DNA of 64,000 nt from Providencia sneebia DSM 19967 (GCF_000314895.2 NZ_CM001773.1:3792780-3856779), one strand, 5' to 3'. Counted from the stretch's first letter, positions 38,092 to 49,864 are shown. Notes: a model not told the origin generated them from the letters alone. A program made the numbers and translations.

Positions 38092-38946
38092 TTAAAAATA
38101 GCTCAAAATAATGCCGATAAATAAAACAAGGCCGATATAATTATTATTCATAAATGCTTTGAAACATAAGGCTCTTTCTCTATTTACCATCAGCTTTTGT
38201 TGGTAAATAAACAGCATCGCAGATAAGATTAAAGCGATATAATAAATAATATCCAAACCAGCTAATGCCCCGATCCAAATCAGCAATCCAATCATCACGA
38301 TTTGTAAAATACCAATAATCAGTTTGTCATATTCACCAAATAAAATAGCTGTCGATTTGACGCCAATTTTTAAATCATCATTGCGATCAACCATTGCATA
38401 TTGGGTGTCATAAATCACAGACCATAAAATATTGACCAAAAATAATAACCAACATACAAAAGGTAACGATTCACTCACAGCAGAGAATCCCATTGGGATT
38501 GACCACCCAAAAGCAGCCCCTAAGACAACTTGAGGTAAATGGCTCACCCTTTTAACAAAAGGATAAATCCACGCTAAGGCAAGCCCAGCAATAGACAACC
38601 AAATTGTCATTGTATTAAGGGTTAAAACTAACAGAAAAGAGAGAAGTACTAGGCTTAAAAATAGTATTTTTGCTTCTTTTTCTGTCACATTTCCACTGGG
38701 CAGTGGTCGGTGTTTTGTCCGCTCGACATGGCCGTCAAAATGGCGATCTGCAAAATCATTAATGACACATCCTGCGGCTCTCATTAAAAAAACACCCGCA
38801 GTAAATACAATTAAAAGATGCCAACTTGGTACACCTTGACTGGCAATCCACAACGCCCAATAAGTTGGCCACAATAAGAGTAGCGACCCAATAGGTCTAT
38901 CAATTCGCATCAAACGACTGTAAGCATGCCATTTACTTCGCGCCAT
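38092..38946 (-). CDS. ubiA: 4-Hydroxybenzoate octaprenyltransferase UbiA
   Basis: This polytopic prenyltransferase has the two Asp-rich motifs [23 protein letters not shown] and [12 protein letters not shown] that hold magnesium-prenyl diphosphate. The ATG at 38946 with AGGGA five bases upstream gives 284 aa; a GTG twelve bases earlier is less likely. It attaches the octaprenyl tail in ubiquinone synthesis. It follows ubiC by about 33 bases in one operon. Confidence 0.97.
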   Translation of the reverse strand: MARSKWHAYSRLMRIDRPIGSLLLLWPTYWALWIASQGVPSWHLLIVFTAGVFLMRAAGCVINDFADRHFDGHVERTKHRPLPSGNVTEKEAKILFLSLVLLSFLLVLTLNTMTIWLSIAGLALAWIYPFVKRVSHLPQVVLGAAFGWSIPMGFSAVSESLPFVCWLLFLVNILWSVIYDTQYAMVDRNDDLKIGVKSTAILFGEYDKLIIGILQIVMIGLLIWIGALAGLDIIYYIALILSAMLFIYQQKLMVNRERALCFKAFMNNNYIGLVLFIGIILSYF

Positions 38947-38979
38947 ACTTCCCTTCACTTGTCATGCTCCTTTTATTTT

Positions 38980-39486
38980 TTATCTTTTATATGCAGGTGA
39001 TTCAGGTAAAAACAATTCAGTTAATAATAAAGGATTATTCGATAGCCTTAATCGCGAACGACGCAGCCATCGCTGCTCCTGTTGCCCAATATGAATATAA
39101 TCACGAGTCAGATTATCATGACTAAATAGATAACGGCCTAAAGGCAGCGTACCAATATCGACAATTCTTTGGTCATCGCCACTCAATGTTTCTTGCGGAA
39201 TTAGCGTTCGCCCTAGCAACCAAGGGATATTATCCCCATAGATAATCACTTCTCTTAGCCAATAACTTGAGCTTTCAGGTAAACATTGAGCTTCATCATC
39301 ACTCAGCATGTTTCTGGAAACATATTTTTGCACATAAGGGGTGACAGTCAAAGACTGGCAATATTGTTCTAAGCGCTTTGTCATTGACCCGAGTTCTTGT
39401 AACCAACTTAACATATTTTCAGGAATAACATTATCAGTCTCTGATAACCATGTTATCGGGTGAGAGGTAAAAAGCGTATCATCCAT
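38980..39486 (-). CDS. ubiC: Chorismate pyruvate-lyase UbiC
   Basis: The 168-aa cytoplasmic enzyme has the UbiC marks SYWLREVIIYGDNIPWLLGRTLIPQETL with the product-binding arginine, and PLGRYLFSHDNLTRDYIHIG. It makes 4-hydroxybenzoate from chorismate for UbiA. ATG 39486 is preferred to the GTG just before it. It is first in the ubiCA operon. Confidence 0.95.
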   Translation of the reverse strand: MDDTLFTSHPITWLSETDNVIPENMLSWLQELGSMTKRLEQYCQSLTVTPYVQKYVSRNMLSDDEAQCLPESSSYWLREVIIYGDNIPWLLGRTLIPQETLSGDDQRIVDIGTLPLGRYLFSHDNLTRDYIHIGQQEQRWLRRSRLRLSNNPLLLTELFLPESPAYKR

Positions 39487-39724
39487 CACTTATCATTCCA
39501 GCACTAAAGGTGTGGCTTATATCATTAGGTTTATATTATGAAGGATATCACGTTGTTTTATTGTCAGGTTAAAGTTAACTAACAAATTTGTTAAAATTGC
39601 TTGAAATCCACACTAAATAGTAAAAATTATTAGCCTGCATGATAAAAAAACGCCACCAGCAGGCTAATATCTAACGCAGTAAAGGAAATTAAAATTCCAC
39701 TCACTGTGCCTTACTCACTAAAAA

Positions 39725-41371
39725 TCAACGCCATGATTTATAAGTATTAATCAATCCATTGGTTGAACTATCATGACTGCTGATAGGATCATTATTTTCT
39801 AATTCTGGCAGAATGCGACTTGCCAATTGTTTTCCTAACTCAACGCCCCATTGATCAAATGAGAAGATGTTTAAGATAGCACCTTGAGTGAAGATTTTAT
39901 GCTCATACATCGCAATCAATGCACCCAATGAATATGGTGTGATCTCTTTTAATAGAATGGAGTTTGTTGGGCGGTTGCCTTCAAATACTTTATAAGGCGC
40001 AACATATTCCATGTCCGCTGGGTTCTTACCTTGAGCGGCAAATTCTGCATCGACAACTTCACGTGTTTTACCAAATGCCAGAGCTTCAGTTTGCGCAAAG
40101 AAGTTAGAAAGTAGTTTTCCGTGATGGTCGCCAAGTGGGTTATGGGTCACTGCTGGTGCAATGAAATCACAAGGAACCATTTTAGTTCCCTGATGAATTA
40201 ATTGATAAAATGCATGTTGCCCGTTAGTTCCCGGCTCGCCCCAAATGATTGGGCCCGTTTGATAAGAAACTTTTTGGCCATCGCGACCAATATATTTACC
40301 ATTTGACTCCATATTGCCTTGTTGGAAATAAGCAGCAAAACGGTGCATATATTGGTCATAAGGTAAGATTGCTTCTGTTTCTGATTCAAAGAAATTGTTA
40401 TACCAAATGCCGATTAAGGCGAGTAAGACAGGAATATTGTCTTCAAAAGCCGTTTGCGCAAAGTATTTATCCATCGCATGAGCACCTTCAAGAAGATGAA
40501 CAAAGTTTTCATAACCAATAGATAAAACGATAGATAAACCAATGGCAGACCATAAAGAATAACGGCCACCGACCCAGTCCCAAAATTCAAACATATTGTC
40601 GGTATCAATACCAAACTTCTCAACTTGTTCCGCATTAGTAGATAAAGCAACAAAATGTTTCGCAACATGCTTTTCATCTTTTGCAGAAGCTAATAACCAA
40701 TCACGCGCAGAGTGCGCATTCGTCATCGTTTCTTGCGTTGTGAATGTTTTAGATGCAATTAAAAATAGTGTCGTTTCTGGGTTTAAATCTTTTAATGTTT
40801 CGACAAGTTGAGTGCCATCCACATTAGAAACAAAATGCATATTTAAGTGATTTTTATAAGGACGCAATGCCTCTGTCACCATGAATGGACCTAAATCAGA
40901 ACCACCAATACCGATATTCACGACATCAGTAATTGATTTACCTGTATAACCCTTCCATTCGCCGTTGATAATACGATCACTAAATTTATGCATTTTATCT
41001 AAAACAGCATTAACATCTGGCATGACATCTTTGCCATCAACATAAATTGGCGTGTTATCACGATTACGCAATGCAATATGCAAAACTGCACGATCTTCTG
41101 TTTTGTTTATTTTTTCACCGCTAAACATACTTTCAATCGCTGTTTTCAGCTCTGTCTCTTTTGCCAAGTCGAGAAGTTTGTTTAAGGTCTCTTCGGTGAT
41201 ACTGTTTTTTGAATAATCAACTAGGATTTGATCGTCGAATGTCGTAGAAAATTTGCTAAAACGGTCTTTATCTTGCTTAAATAAATCACGCATATGGACA
41301 TCTTTCATTTGCGCAAAATGCTGTTCCAACGCCCGCCATGCTGCTGTTTGGCTTGGGTTAATATTTTTCAT
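39725..41371 (-). CDS. pgi: Glucose-6-phosphate isomerase
   Basis: The ATG at 41371 gives [19 protein letters not shown], collinear with E. coli Pgi (549 aa); three codons upstream are also open. The protein has 548 aa. Motifs are [31 protein letters not shown] (phosphate-binding), the PROSITE-type [14 protein letters not shown], and the active-site glutamate and histidine in QGNMESNGK and [15 protein letters not shown]. It interconverts glucose-6-P and fructose-6-P. It is divergent from lysC, a local inversion relative to E. coli. Confidence 0.97.
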   Translation of the reverse strand: MKNINPSQTAAWRALEQHFAQMKDVHMRDLFKQDKDRFSKFSTTFDDQILVDYSKNSITEETLNKLLDLAKETELKTAIESMFSGEKINKTEDRAVLHIALRNRDNTPIYVDGKDVMPDVNAVLDKMHKFSDRIINGEWKGYTGKSITDVVNIGIGGSDLGPFMVTEALRPYKNHLNMHFVSNVDGTQLVETLKDLNPETTLFLIASKTFTTQETMTNAHSARDWLLASAKDEKHVAKHFVALSTNAEQVEKFGIDTDNMFEFWDWVGGRYSLWSAIGLSIVLSIGYENFVHLLEGAHAMDKYFAQTAFEDNIPVLLALIGIWYNNFFESETEAILPYDQYMHRFAAYFQQGNMESNGKYIGRDGQKVSYQTGPIIWGEPGTNGQHAFYQLIHQGTKMVPCDFIAPAVTHNPLGDHHGKLLSNFFAQTEALAFGKTREVVDAEFAAQGKNPADMEYVAPYKVFEGNRPTNSILLKEITPYSLGALIAMYEHKIFTQGAILNIFSFDQWGVELGKQLASRILPELENNDPISSHDSSTNGLINTYKSWR

Positions 41372-41656
41372 GGATAACACTCTCCAAAATATTTGAAATA
41401 AAAATGAGTTATAACCTGTAAAACAATTCTACTTATCCGTTTCTTGCGTCCGAATGATACCTATCATATTGGTCAATTCTCTCACATTTTTCCAGAGCTA
41501 AATCAAGCTATCGGGAAAAGCGATAATAAATCCGCCATCATTAGAATTACTGATTTATATAGATTCTTCATTGACGACACTCATTTAACCGGATATTTCT
41601 ATAAATAAAATGATTCAGTATAGATAAAATTTAAATAATCAAAAGGGATTGATACC

Positions 41657-43033
41657 ATGAATGCCGTAGCCTCTTCGTCAGAAAATAACTCGTTCGTTAT
41701 TGCAAAATTCGGTGGCACCAGTGTTGCTAACTTTGAAGCAATGAATAAAAGTGCCGATATCGTCCTTTTGAATAACAATGTCCGTATGGTAGTTCTCTCT
41801 GCTTCCGCAGGTATTACCAATTTACTGATTGAACTGGCCGAAGGCTGTGATGCAGAGAAGCGCAATGAGTTACTGCAAAAAGTTCAAGATATTCAATATG
41901 CGATTATTGATAAGTTACAGCATGCGGACGTGATCCGCGAAGAAATTAATCGCTTATTAGAAAATATCGCACATTTAGCTGATTCAGCGTCACTGGCGAC
42001 CTCTGATGCATTAACAGATGAAATGGTTAGCCATGGTGAATTGATGTCTACACTCTTATTTGTTGAAATACTCCGCCAGCGTGGAACAAACTCGCAATGG
42101 TTTGATGTCCGCAAGGTCATGAAAACTAACTCAACATTTGGTCGTGCAGAACCTGATTTATTACAACTAAAAGAGAGTGCGCAACAACTTTTACAAGCAC
42201 GCTTGCAAGATACCCTAATTGTTACACAAGGTTTTATTGGCCAAGATAGCAAAGGCCGTACAACAACTTTAGGGCGTGGTGGCAGTGATTACACTGCGGC
42301 GTTGCTAGCTGAAGTCCTTGATTTATCTCGTGTTGATATTTGGACTGATGTCCCGGGTATTTATACCACAGATCCTCGCGTGGTGCCTGCTGCTCAACGT
42401 ATTGATGAAATTGCCTTTGATGAAGCAGCTGAAATGGCGACATTTGGCGCGAAAATTTTGCATCCAGCCACCTTATTACCAGCAGTAAGAGCTGGAATTC
42501 CCGTATTTGTAGGCTCAAGCAAAGAACCTTCAGCGGGTGGAACATTGGTCTGTGATAAAACAACAAATCCCCCCCAATTTAGAGCGCTGGCACTACGCCG
42601 TAAACAAACACTGTTAACTCTGCATAGCCTAAAAATGCTACATGCACGTGGCTTTTTAGCGGAGATATTCACTATTTTGCTTCGCCATAATATTTCAGTG
42701 GATTTAATCACAACCTCTGAAGTTAGTGTCGCATTAACACTTGATACCACTGGCTCAACCGGAACAAATGGCAGCTTATTAACGAATGCACTAATGACTG
42801 AGCTATCTGCACTTTGTCGTGTAGAAGTGGAAGAAAACCTCGCATTGGTGGCTATCATCGGAAATGAGTTATCACAGGTAAATGGATTAGGCCGACAAAT
42901 ATTTGGCGTCTTGGAATCATTCAATATACGAATGATTAGCTATGGGGCGAGCAGCCATAATATCTGCCTGCTAGTACCCGGTAATGATGCTGAAGATATT
43001 GTTCGCACTCTACATTCAAATTTGTTTGAATAA
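41657..43033 (+). CDS. lysC: Lysine-sensitive aspartokinase III
   Basis: This 458-aa enzyme has the kinase start VIAKFGGTSVANFEAM, the catalytic GRGGSDYTAALLAEVL and DVPGIYTTDPRVVP, and two C-terminal ACT domains (LTLHSLKMLHARGFLAEIFTIL and ALVAIIGNELSQVNG). Length and sequence match LysC rather than the ThrA or MetL fusions. It phosphorylates aspartate at the head of the lysine pathway. E. coli lysC has a lysine riboswitch leader, but I see no L-box features in the 285 bases upstream here. Confidence 0.96.
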   Translation: MNAVASSSENNSFVIAKFGGTSVANFEAMNKSADIVLLNNNVRMVVLSASAGITNLLIELAEGCDAEKRNELLQKVQDIQYAIIDKLQHADVIREEINRLLENIAHLADSASLATSDALTDEMVSHGELMSTLLFVEILRQRGTNSQWFDVRKVMKTNSTFGRAEPDLLQLKESAQQLLQARLQDTLIVTQGFIGQDSKGRTTTLGRGGSDYTAALLAEVLDLSRVDIWTDVPGIYTTDPRVVPAAQRIDEIAFDEAAEMATFGAKILHPATLLPAVRAGIPVFVGSSKEPSAGGTLVCDKTTNPPQFRALALRRKQTLLTLHSLKMLHARGFLAEIFTILLRHNISVDLITTSEVSVALTLDTTGSTGTNGSLLTNALMTELSALCRVEVEENLALVAIIGNELSQVNGLGRQIFGVLESFNIRMISYGASSHNICLLVPGNDAEDIVRTLHSNLFE

Positions 43034-43053
43034 ACAATAAGTCGCGTTCTTAC

Positions 43054-43078
43054 ACTATCCCCAATCATTGGGGATAGT
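43054..43078. terminator. 25-nt palindrome between lysC and the Sel1-repeat gene
   Basis: ACTATCCCCAAT and ATTGGGGATAGT are perfect reverse complements around a single C. It lies between convergent genes. There is no long U run, but position and stability fit a shared terminator. Confidence 0.7.
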
Positions 43079-43104
43079 TGCATATATTATATTCACCGAT
43101 ATAA

Positions 43105-44589
43105 CTAATTTTTTGAGGTTTTTACGGGTTCTTTCGTTGTTTGAACATTCTGTGTAAATTGCAGCATCTCTGGAGACGTATTTTTATTTTCTTGTAATAA
43201 CTTTAAATTATTCGCTGCAATTTTATTGCCTAGCTTATCAGATCGCTCCAGCCACATAACCGCTCTGAAGATACTTTTATCCCCACCCATGCCTCGTGCA
43301 TACATTACAGCGAGATTATTTTGTGCATCACTCTCATTTTGAAAAGCCGATTGCAAAAATAACTGACGAGCTTTTTGTTCATCCTTCTTAACGCCTTTAC
43401 CTAACAAATAAAACATCCCAAGCTGGCTTTTAGATTGAACATTATCTTTTTCAGCTGTTGTTAACCAATTAATCAATGTGTTGTTATCAATATTATCTAA
43501 CTTCCCAGCGATATAGAGCTGAGCAAGCCTAACCTGTGCTTCCCTGACGTTTGCTTCCGCCATACTCAAATACCAATCAATCGCCTTTTGCTGATTTGGC
43601 GGTATATCACCAATCCCTTTCTCATAATACTCAGCCACTTTCATTCCAGCAGCCGCAGAGCCATTACTTCCCGCCTTTTGGTACCATTCAAAAGCCATAT
43701 TGACGTCTTGCCCGATACCTTTACCAGTTTCATACCCTTGCGCTAATGCATACTGCGCTTCTTCATTTTCTTGCAATGCAGCTCGTTTATACCAATAGAT
43801 AGATTGATAATCATTTTGTTCAAGAAATTCTGTACCATTATGGTAAAATTTCCCCATGTTAGCTTGCGCTGTCGAAGACCCCATATTGGCTGCTTGATGA
43901 TATAAATCAGCGGCTTTTTGCCCATCTTCTCGGACCCCTTGTCCCTTTTCATACATGACAGCCAAGTTATTTAAGGATGCTGCAACACCCAATTCCGCGC
44001 TCTTTTCATACCACATTCGCGCTTTTTGGTAATCAACATCACCACCAATACCATCGTGATAAAACATCCCTAAAGCAAATTGTCCAGAAGCTTGCCCTTG
44101 TTCCGCAGATTCGACGTACCATGCTTTCGCTTGTTTATAATTTTGTTCTACGCCTAACCCATTTTCATACAGATACCCTAAAGCATATTGGCAATACGCG
44201 TCGCCACTTTCAGCGCCTTTTCGATACCAACGAGCAGCTTCTTCATAGTTATCCTGATGTTGCGCGAGAACACCGAGATAATAATCCCCATCTGTATTAT
44301 TCAAATCAGATGCTTTTTTAAACCATGTATAAGCTTGTTTATCATCGACAGATAAGAAATCTGTTCCTTCTGCATAAGCAAGACCAATATCAATCATGGC
44401 TGCAACATCACCAGCTTGCGCAAGTTTTAATCTATTTTGAAATTCTACAGGGAGGTTATTTTGTAAAGTTGCAGGGGCAGATGATTGCGGCTTTTCTTTA
44501 TTAATCTCAGAGGGCGCTTCAATTGGTTGAGCTAATGCATAAGAAGCTTCACAGAAACAAAATAGCAGAATGAGGAGGCGAAAGTTCAT
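43105..44589 (-). CDS. Secreted Sel1-like (TPR-type) repeat protein
   Basis: The 494-aa protein has a signal peptide (RLLILLFCFCEASYALA) and then about ten Sel1-like repeats of roughly 36 residues, with the usual AxxxLGxxYxxGxGV...KAxxWYxKAAExG pattern, e.g. YALGYLYENGLGVEQNYKQAKAWYVESAEQG. Repeats fill residues about 60-460. Such proteins form solenoid scaffolds for protein-protein contacts, often in the periplasm. No enzyme domain or anchoring motif is visible. The partner and function are unknown. It is alone between two hairpins. Confidence 0.8.
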   Translation of the reverse strand: MNFRLLILLFCFCEASYALAQPIEAPSEINKEKPQSSAPATLQNNLPVEFQNRLKLAQAGDVAAMIDIGLAYAEGTDFLSVDDKQAYTWFKKASDLNNTDGDYYLGVLAQHQDNYEEAARWYRKGAESGDAYCQYALGYLYENGLGVEQNYKQAKAWYVESAEQGQASGQFALGMFYHDGIGGDVDYQKARMWYEKSAELGVAASLNNLAVMYEKGQGVREDGQKAADLYHQAANMGSSTAQANMGKFYHNGTEFLEQNDYQSIYWYKRAALQENEEAQYALAQGYETGKGIGQDVNMAFEWYQKAGSNGSAAAGMKVAEYYEKGIGDIPPNQQKAIDWYLSMAEANVREAQVRLAQLYIAGKLDNIDNNTLINWLTTAEKDNVQSKSQLGMFYLLGKGVKKDEQKARQLFLQSAFQNESDAQNNLAVMYARGMGGDKSIFRAVMWLERSDKLGNKIAANNLKLLQENKNTSPEMLQFTQNVQTTKEPVKTSKN

Positions 44590-44730
44590 CGAATAAGTCC
44601 ATTAACAGCATAATAGGCATACGATAACACTCCGCGATAAAAAGCATAAGAAATTCTACTCTTTATTTGTAAAAATAGTGATAAATCAGATAATTGTTTG
44701 ATTAATCACCTGATTTATATTTTATTGGTA

Positions 44731-45318
44731 TTAATTTACACGGTAGCCACCATGTTGGCTGGCAAATAAATTGAATTTTCCCCATTCAATCAAAAGATTT
44801 TCCAACGTTTCGTTGCTCACTTTACACAAACCCGCTATTTCGGCAATGACGAATTGATTATCATTCACTAATTCAGGTGTGAATACTTCAGCTATCCAAG
44901 CACTTTCTTGAACAGTAATAAGCCAGCCATCATTTGTGGCAAACTTATGAACTGGGATCATGCCTTCTTTGGTACTTTCTTGAGATAACAGTTTTTCTTC
45001 ATCACGTAGCGCCTGATGAAACGCCTCAATTTCTTCCTGCGAAGGCGTTGGTTCGACAAGCTGAGCTTCTTCTAGGTAGAGATAAATTTCTTCAGCACGA
45101 GCTGGTGTTAACTCACTTTTTAACCAAATAAGGTTAAAACAGTGATCATCTAGTAAGTCATCCGTGTCTAATCTATCCATAATTTGCAAAATGCTCATCA
45201 TGGCACTAACCTGATCTTCATTCATAAAAAAAGTTTCAGGCGCAGCATTATTTTGAATTTTATAGGGATAAACTGCTGTTGACGATAAATCACCTGCAAC
45301 AATAAATTCGTAGCTCAT
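44731..45318 (-). CDS. Protein of unknown function (195 aa)
   Basis: I do not recognise this acidic, probably cytoplasmic 195-aa protein. It starts MSYEFIVAGDLSSTAVYPYK, has a Glu-rich helical middle (LEEAQLVEPTPSQEEIEAFHQALRDEEKLL) and ends with what may be a small winged-helix-like segment (AEIAGLCKVSNETLENLLIEWGKFNLF). No signal peptide or membrane segment is seen. It has coding-like composition and no competing frame, so it is very likely a real gene. It stands between the Sel1-repeat gene and the ERIC elements. Confidence 0.7.
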   Translation of the reverse strand: MSYEFIVAGDLSSTAVYPYKIQNNAAPETFFMNEDQVSAMMSILQIMDRLDTDDLLDDHCFNLIWLKSELTPARAEEIYLYLEEAQLVEPTPSQEEIEAFHQALRDEEKLLSQESTKEGMIPVHKFATNDGWLITVQESAWIAEVFTPELVNDNQFVIAEIAGLCKVSNETLENLLIEWGKFNLFASQHGGYRVN

Positions 45319-45600
45319 TAGCTCAGCCTCTTTAAGTGTTATACCTTTAAGATGGAGACATAATACAAATAATTCAAGTTATACAGAAAACTACACCTAA
45401 AAAGAGGTCAAAAAAACAAGCCTATTGATTAAATAATAATATCGTGTGATGAATACTGCACCACTTTGCCCCATCTAACTGAATCACCGTGAATAGGCAC
45501 ATATAAAAGTGTTTAGCTCAGATAATTAAAAGCAACTAGCACAAACAATAACTCTCTTTAATTATCTACCATTGAAATAATTAAGATACATAACCCATTG

Positions 45601-45727
45601 TATACACTAAATAATTCGGGTTGTCGCACGGCGGCAAATGAAGCTATCCCGAGGAGCATACAAAAGTATGTGACTCGGGTAGCTGAAAGCAGCCAACACA
45701 GCGACAGTGCGAAATATGACTGGTATA
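45601..45727. repeat. ERIC (IRU) element, copy 1
   Basis: A 127-bp palindromic element bounded by TATA at both ends. Its core TCCCGAGGAGCATAC...GTATGTGACTCGGG corresponds to the enterobacterial ERIC core (TCCCCAGGAGCTTAC...GTAAGTGACTGGGG), and it ends with the typical GCCAAC...GAAATATGAC. It is non-coding; the open frames crossing it on both strands are chance. Confidence 0.88.
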
Positions 45728-45756
45728 TCAAAACAAACAAGGCATACAACCCATTG

Positions 45757-45883
45757 TATACACTAAATAATTCGGGTTGTCGCACGGCGGCAAATGAAGC
45801 TATCCCGAGGAGCATACAAAAGTATGTGACTCGGGTAGCTGAAAGCAGCCAACACAGCGACAGCGCGAAGTATGACGTGTATA
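45757..45883. repeat. ERIC (IRU) element, copy 2, next to the metH stop
   Basis: A second 127-bp copy in the same orientation, differing from copy 1 at only a few positions near the right end, where copy 2 has the more typical GAAGTATGAC. The 156-bp period includes the shared flank AACCCATTG. It ends about 10 bases before the metH stop codon, so it will be in the metH mRNA 3' end. Confidence 0.88.
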
Positions 45884-45892
45884 CGGGTATAC

Positions 45893-48800
45893 CTAGTCTT
45901 CGGGATCATACCCAAGATTAGGCGCTAACCATCGTTCTAACTCATTGACAGACATACCCTTACGCAATGCATAATCTTCTACTTGATCCCGCTGCAACTG
46001 AGCTACTGCAAAATATTTACTATCAGGGTGACTAAAATACCAACCGGATACCGAAGCACCTGGCCACATAGCGTAAGAACTTGTAAGCTGCATGCCTATT
46101 TGGTTTTCAACATCTAATAGCTGCCAAATCTTCGCTTTTTCAGTGTGATCTGGACAGGCTGGGTAACCAGGTGCTGGACGAATACCCTGATAATTTTCAC
46201 GAATTAGCTCATCATTTGACAAATCTTCATCGGCGCTATAACCCCAATACTCTTTTCTCACTTGCTGATGCAAATATTCGGCAAAAGCTTCTGCTAATCG
46301 GTCTGCTAAAGCTTTTAACATAATTTTATTATAATCATCATGTGCTTGTTCATATTCGTCGGCTAAGGCATCCTCTTCTAATCCTCCAGTCACCGCGAAT
46401 GCACCGATATAATCTTGCAAGCCACTCTCTTTAGGTGCCACAAAATCAGACAAACAATAGTTTGGAAACTCTTTTTTCTCCGTTTGCTGGCGCAGATTTA
46501 ATGCCACTGTTTTGACTGTATCTCTTGTTGAAGAAGCATAAATTTCAATATCATCACCAACACGATTTGTAGGAAATAACCCAAATACTCCTCTTGGTGT
46601 AAGTGATTTATTTTTTGCTAGCTTATCCAGCATTTCATTGGCATCGCATAATAATTTACGCGCTTCTTCCCCAATAATTTCATCTTCTAAAATACGCGGG
46701 TATTTTCCTGCCAAAGACCAAGTCATAAAGAAAGGTGTCCAATCTATATAATGACGAAGCGTATCAATTGAAGCTTTAACTTCTTTCACACCAATAAAAC
46801 GAGGCACTACTGGCTGATAATTTTGCCAATCAATTTTTACCGCATTTGACCGAGCAGCTTCTAATGAAACGGGTGGCGTTTTTGGTCTTCTACGGCCATG
46901 TTGTTCGCGCACGACCTCATATTCACGGCGAGTACGCTCGACAAAAGCCTCTTTTTGCGTGGCTGATAACAAGGCAGAGACAACACCAACCGTTCTTGAA
47001 GCATTCTGAACATAGGTTACTGAATGGCTATAATTTGGTTCGATTTTCACTGCTGTATGTGCTTTTGACGTTGTTGCTCCACCGATCATCAAAGGAAGTG
47101 TAAATCCTTGGCGCTCCATCTCTTTAGCAACATGCACCATTTCATCTAATGACGGTGTAATTAGCCCAGATAACCCAATAATATCAACATGTTGTTCTCT
47201 TGCAGTTTTTAAAATTGTCTCACAAGGCACCATCACGCCTAAATCAATAATTTCATAATTATTGCATTGCAAAACAACGCCTACGATATTTTTACCAATA
47301 TCGTGAACATCACCCTTCACAGTTGCTAATAAAATTTTACCTGCACTACTGCCCGACTGTTTTAGCTCCTGAATATAAGGTTCTAAATATGCAACAGCTT
47401 GTTTCATCACTCGTGCTGATTTTACAACTTGAGGTAAAAACATTTTCCCTTCCCCAAAGAGATCGCCAACCACATTCATGCCATTCATCAGTGGCCCTTC
47501 AATCACCTCAATGGGGCTAGTTGCGCGTTGCCTTGCTTCCTCAGTATCTTCAGTAATAAATTCAGTAATCCCTTTCACCAAGGCATATTCTAAGCGTTTT
47601 TCAACTTCCCAAGAGCGCCACTCTGCTTGCTGAACTTGTTGCTCACCACTACTGGTTGCGCGGTATTTTTCTGCTAATTCTAATAAACGCTCAGTGCTAT
47701 CTTCTCGGCGATTTAAAATAACATCTTCAACAGCATCTTTAAGTTCTGCCGGAAGATCATCATAGATGGCAAGTTGGCCCGCATTAACGATCCCCATATC
47801 CATACCATTACGGATCGCATAATAAAGAAAGACGGCGTGAATAGCCTCACGGACAGGATCATTCCCTCTAAATGAAAACGAGACATTAGATACGCCACCG
47901 GAAATCATTGCATGAGGAAGTTGTTCTTTGATGTCTTTACAGACTTCAATAAAATCAACAGCATAATTGTTATGTTCTTCAATTCCAGTTGCAACAGCAA
48001 AAATATTTGGGTCAAAAATAATATCTTCTGGTGGAAAATGGACGGTTTTCGTTAATATTTGGTAAGCACGTCGACAAATTTCTATTTTTCGTTCACGCGT
48101 ATCAGCTTGGCCTGCTTCATCAAAAGCCATAACCACCATGGCTGCACCATATTTACGTACTAATTTTGCATGTCCGATAAAAGCCGCCTCTCCCTCTTTC
48201 ATCGAAATAGAATTCACAATCCCTTTACCTTGAATACATTTAAGCCCTTTTTCAATAACCGCCCATTTTGAAGAGTCGATCATAATAGGCACACGGGCAA
48301 TATCAGGCTCACCTGCAATTAGATTTAGAAAACGCACCATCGCAGCTTCTGCATCCAACATGCCTTCATCCATGTTGATGTCAATAATTTGCGCACCATT
48401 TTCAACTTGTTGACGAGCAACATCTAACGCTTCTTGGTAATTGCCTTCTTTAATCAAACGTTTGAATTTTGCTGAACCCGTTACATTCGTCCGCTCACCA
48501 ACGTTAACAAATAAAGATGTTTTACCAATATTTAGTGGCTCTAAACCTGAAAGCCGACACTCAACAGGCTGTTTCGGCAAAATACGCGGGGCTATTCCCT
48601 TAACAGCTTCAGCCATCTTTTTGATATGTAACGGTGTTGTTCCACAACAACCACCAACAATATTTAAGAAACCAGCTTGTGCCCACTCACGAATTTGCCC
48701 TGCCATATTTTGTGCATCAAGATCATATTCACCAAAAGCATTCGGTAGACCTGCGTTTGGATGAGCACTCACATAGCACTCAGCAATCCTTGATAATTCA

Positions 48801-49576
48801 GAAACATACTGCCTTAGTTCATCAGGCCCAAGCGCGCAGTTCAGACCAAAAGAGAGAGGTTGAGCATGACGCAATGAATTATAAAAAGCTTCTGTTGTTT
48901 GCCCTGATAATGTACGGCCGGATGCATCCGTGATCGTGCCTGAAATCATAATTGGCAACGTGATCCCCAATGCTTCAAATTCTGTTTCTACAGCGAAAAT
49001 GGCCGCTTTTGCATTCAATGTATCAAAAATGGTTTCGATCATGATGAGATCAACACCACCTTTGATCAACGCTCTCGTTGATTCACGATAAGCATCCACT
49101 AACTGATCAAAACTGATATTACGAAAAGCGGGATCATTTACATCAGGAGAGATTGACGCCGTACGGTTGGTTGGCCCTAAAACACCGGCAACATAGCGCG
49201 GCTTCTCTGGTGTTTTTCGTGTCCATTCATCTGCACATTCACGAGCAATGCGCGCAGCAGCTTCATTAATTTCCGCAGATAACGATTCCATTTTGTAATC
49301 TGCCATTGCAATACTGGTTGAGTTAAATGTATTTGTCTCAACAATATCTGCACCCGCGTCAAAATATTGGTTATGGATCTCACGGATAATATCTGGTTGA
49401 GTCAGAACCAGAAGATCATTATTGCCCTTTACGTCACTCGTCCAGTCAATAAAACGCTCTCCTCGGAATTGCTCCTCAGTGAGTTTATATTTTTGGATCA
49501 TGGTTCCCATAGCGCCGTCTAATACTAAGATCCGTTTTTGTAATTCATGTTCTAACTGACTAATTTTACTGGACAC
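45893..49576 (-). CDS. metH: Cobalamin-dependent methionine synthase
   Basis: This 1227-aa protein has all four MetH modules. The homocysteine-binding domain has zinc cysteines (GLNCALG and GGCCGTTP) and is followed by the pterin-binding domain ([14 protein letters not shown] and [15 protein letters not shown]). The cobalamin domain has the base-off motif [12 protein letters not shown], and the activation domain ends the protein ([15 protein letters not shown]). It makes methionine from homocysteine and methyl-THF. The start is GTG with GGAGG upstream, as in E. coli. It is divergent from iclR, with a near-MetR site between. It would use homocysteine from MetY. Confidence 0.97.
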   Translation of the reverse strand: MSSKISQLEHELQKRILVLDGAMGTMIQKYKLTEEQFRGERFIDWTSDVKGNNDLLVLTQPDIIREIHNQYFDAGADIVETNTFNSTSIAMADYKMESLSAEINEAAARIARECADEWTRKTPEKPRYVAGVLGPTNRTASISPDVNDPAFRNISFDQLVDAYRESTRALIKGGVDLIMIETIFDTLNAKAAIFAVETEFEALGITLPIMISGTITDASGRTLSGQTTEAFYNSLRHAQPLSFGLNCALGPDELRQYVSELSRIAECYVSAHPNAGLPNAFGEYDLDAQNMAGQIREWAQAGFLNIVGGCCGTTPLHIKKMAEAVKGIAPRILPKQPVECRLSGLEPLNIGKTSLFVNVGERTNVTGSAKFKRLIKEGNYQEALDVARQQVENGAQIIDINMDEGMLDAEAAMVRFLNLIAGEPDIARVPIMIDSSKWAVIEKGLKCIQGKGIVNSISMKEGEAAFIGHAKLVRKYGAAMVVMAFDEAGQADTRERKIEICRRAYQILTKTVHFPPEDIIFDPNIFAVATGIEEHNNYAVDFIEVCKDIKEQLPHAMISGGVSNVSFSFRGNDPVREAIHAVFLYYAIRNGMDMGIVNAGQLAIYDDLPAELKDAVEDVILNRREDSTERLLELAEKYRATSSGEQQVQQAEWRSWEVEKRLEYALVKGITEFITEDTEEARQRATSPIEVIEGPLMNGMNVVGDLFGEGKMFLPQVVKSARVMKQAVAYLEPYIQELKQSGSSAGKILLATVKGDVHDIGKNIVGVVLQCNNYEIIDLGVMVPCETILKTAREQHVDIIGLSGLITPSLDEMVHVAKEMERQGFTLPLMIGGATTSKAHTAVKIEPNYSHSVTYVQNASRTVGVVSALLSATQKEAFVERTRREYEVVREQHGRRRPKTPPVSLEAARSNAVKIDWQNYQPVVPRFIGVKEVKASIDTLRHYIDWTPFFMTWSLAGKYPRILEDEIIGEEARKLLCDANEMLDKLAKNKSLTPRGVFGLFPTNRVGDDIEIYASSTRDTVKTVALNLRQQTEKKEFPNYCLSDFVAPKESGLQDYIGAFAVTGGLEEDALADEYEQAHDDYNKIMLKALADRLAEAFAEYLHQQVRKEYWGYSADEDLSNDELIRENYQGIRPAPGYPACPDHTEKAKIWQLLDVENQIGMQLTSSYAMWPGASVSGWYFSHPDSKYFAVAQLQRDQVEDYALRKGMSVNELERWLAPNLGYDPED

Positions 49577-49645
49577 TCTTTAACGCCTCCCAAAAATAAC
49601 CATCATCAACCGACTCAACATTGCTTGAGCTACATATCAATGATA

Positions 49646-49658
49646 TGAACAGTTTTCT
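49646..49658 (-). promoter_or_regulatory. Near-consensus MetR site upstream of metH
   Basis: TGAACAGTTTTCT matches TGAA-N5-TTCA at seven of eight fixed positions, 70 bases upstream of metH. E. coli metH is activated by MetR. It is a weak sequence call supported by context. Confidence 0.35.
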
Positions 49659-49864
49659 TCCCTTTGCGGCAAATTATGATACGGGCAAGATATAAGTGAA
49701 ATTAACATTCATTTATCCTACCACAATTTTATTATGGGAAATTCAGCCAAATGATGAGAGTTTTTCAGGTTGTTAAAGATCGAGTTTTTAGCTGATCAGA
49801 TGAGTATTTTGGGAGGAAATCATCCATAATAGAAACAAAAGTTGATTCCATCAGGAGAGATTTA

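Noticed and set aside
42234..42924. Long frames antisense to lysC (110 and 176 aa)
   Set aside because: They lie wholly inside the well-supported lysC gene on the opposite strand and show no family features; the same applies to frames opposite pgi, metH and plsB.
45558..45921. Open frames on both strands (85 and 107 aa) with internally duplicated protein sequence
   Set aside because: They are translations of the two ERIC elements; the duplication follows the DNA repeat and no ribosome site is present.
49660..49720. TGAAATTAACATTCA upstream of metH as a MetR site
   Set aside because: The half-sites are seven bases apart, not five; the weaker near-match at 49646-49658 has the right spacing and is listed instead.
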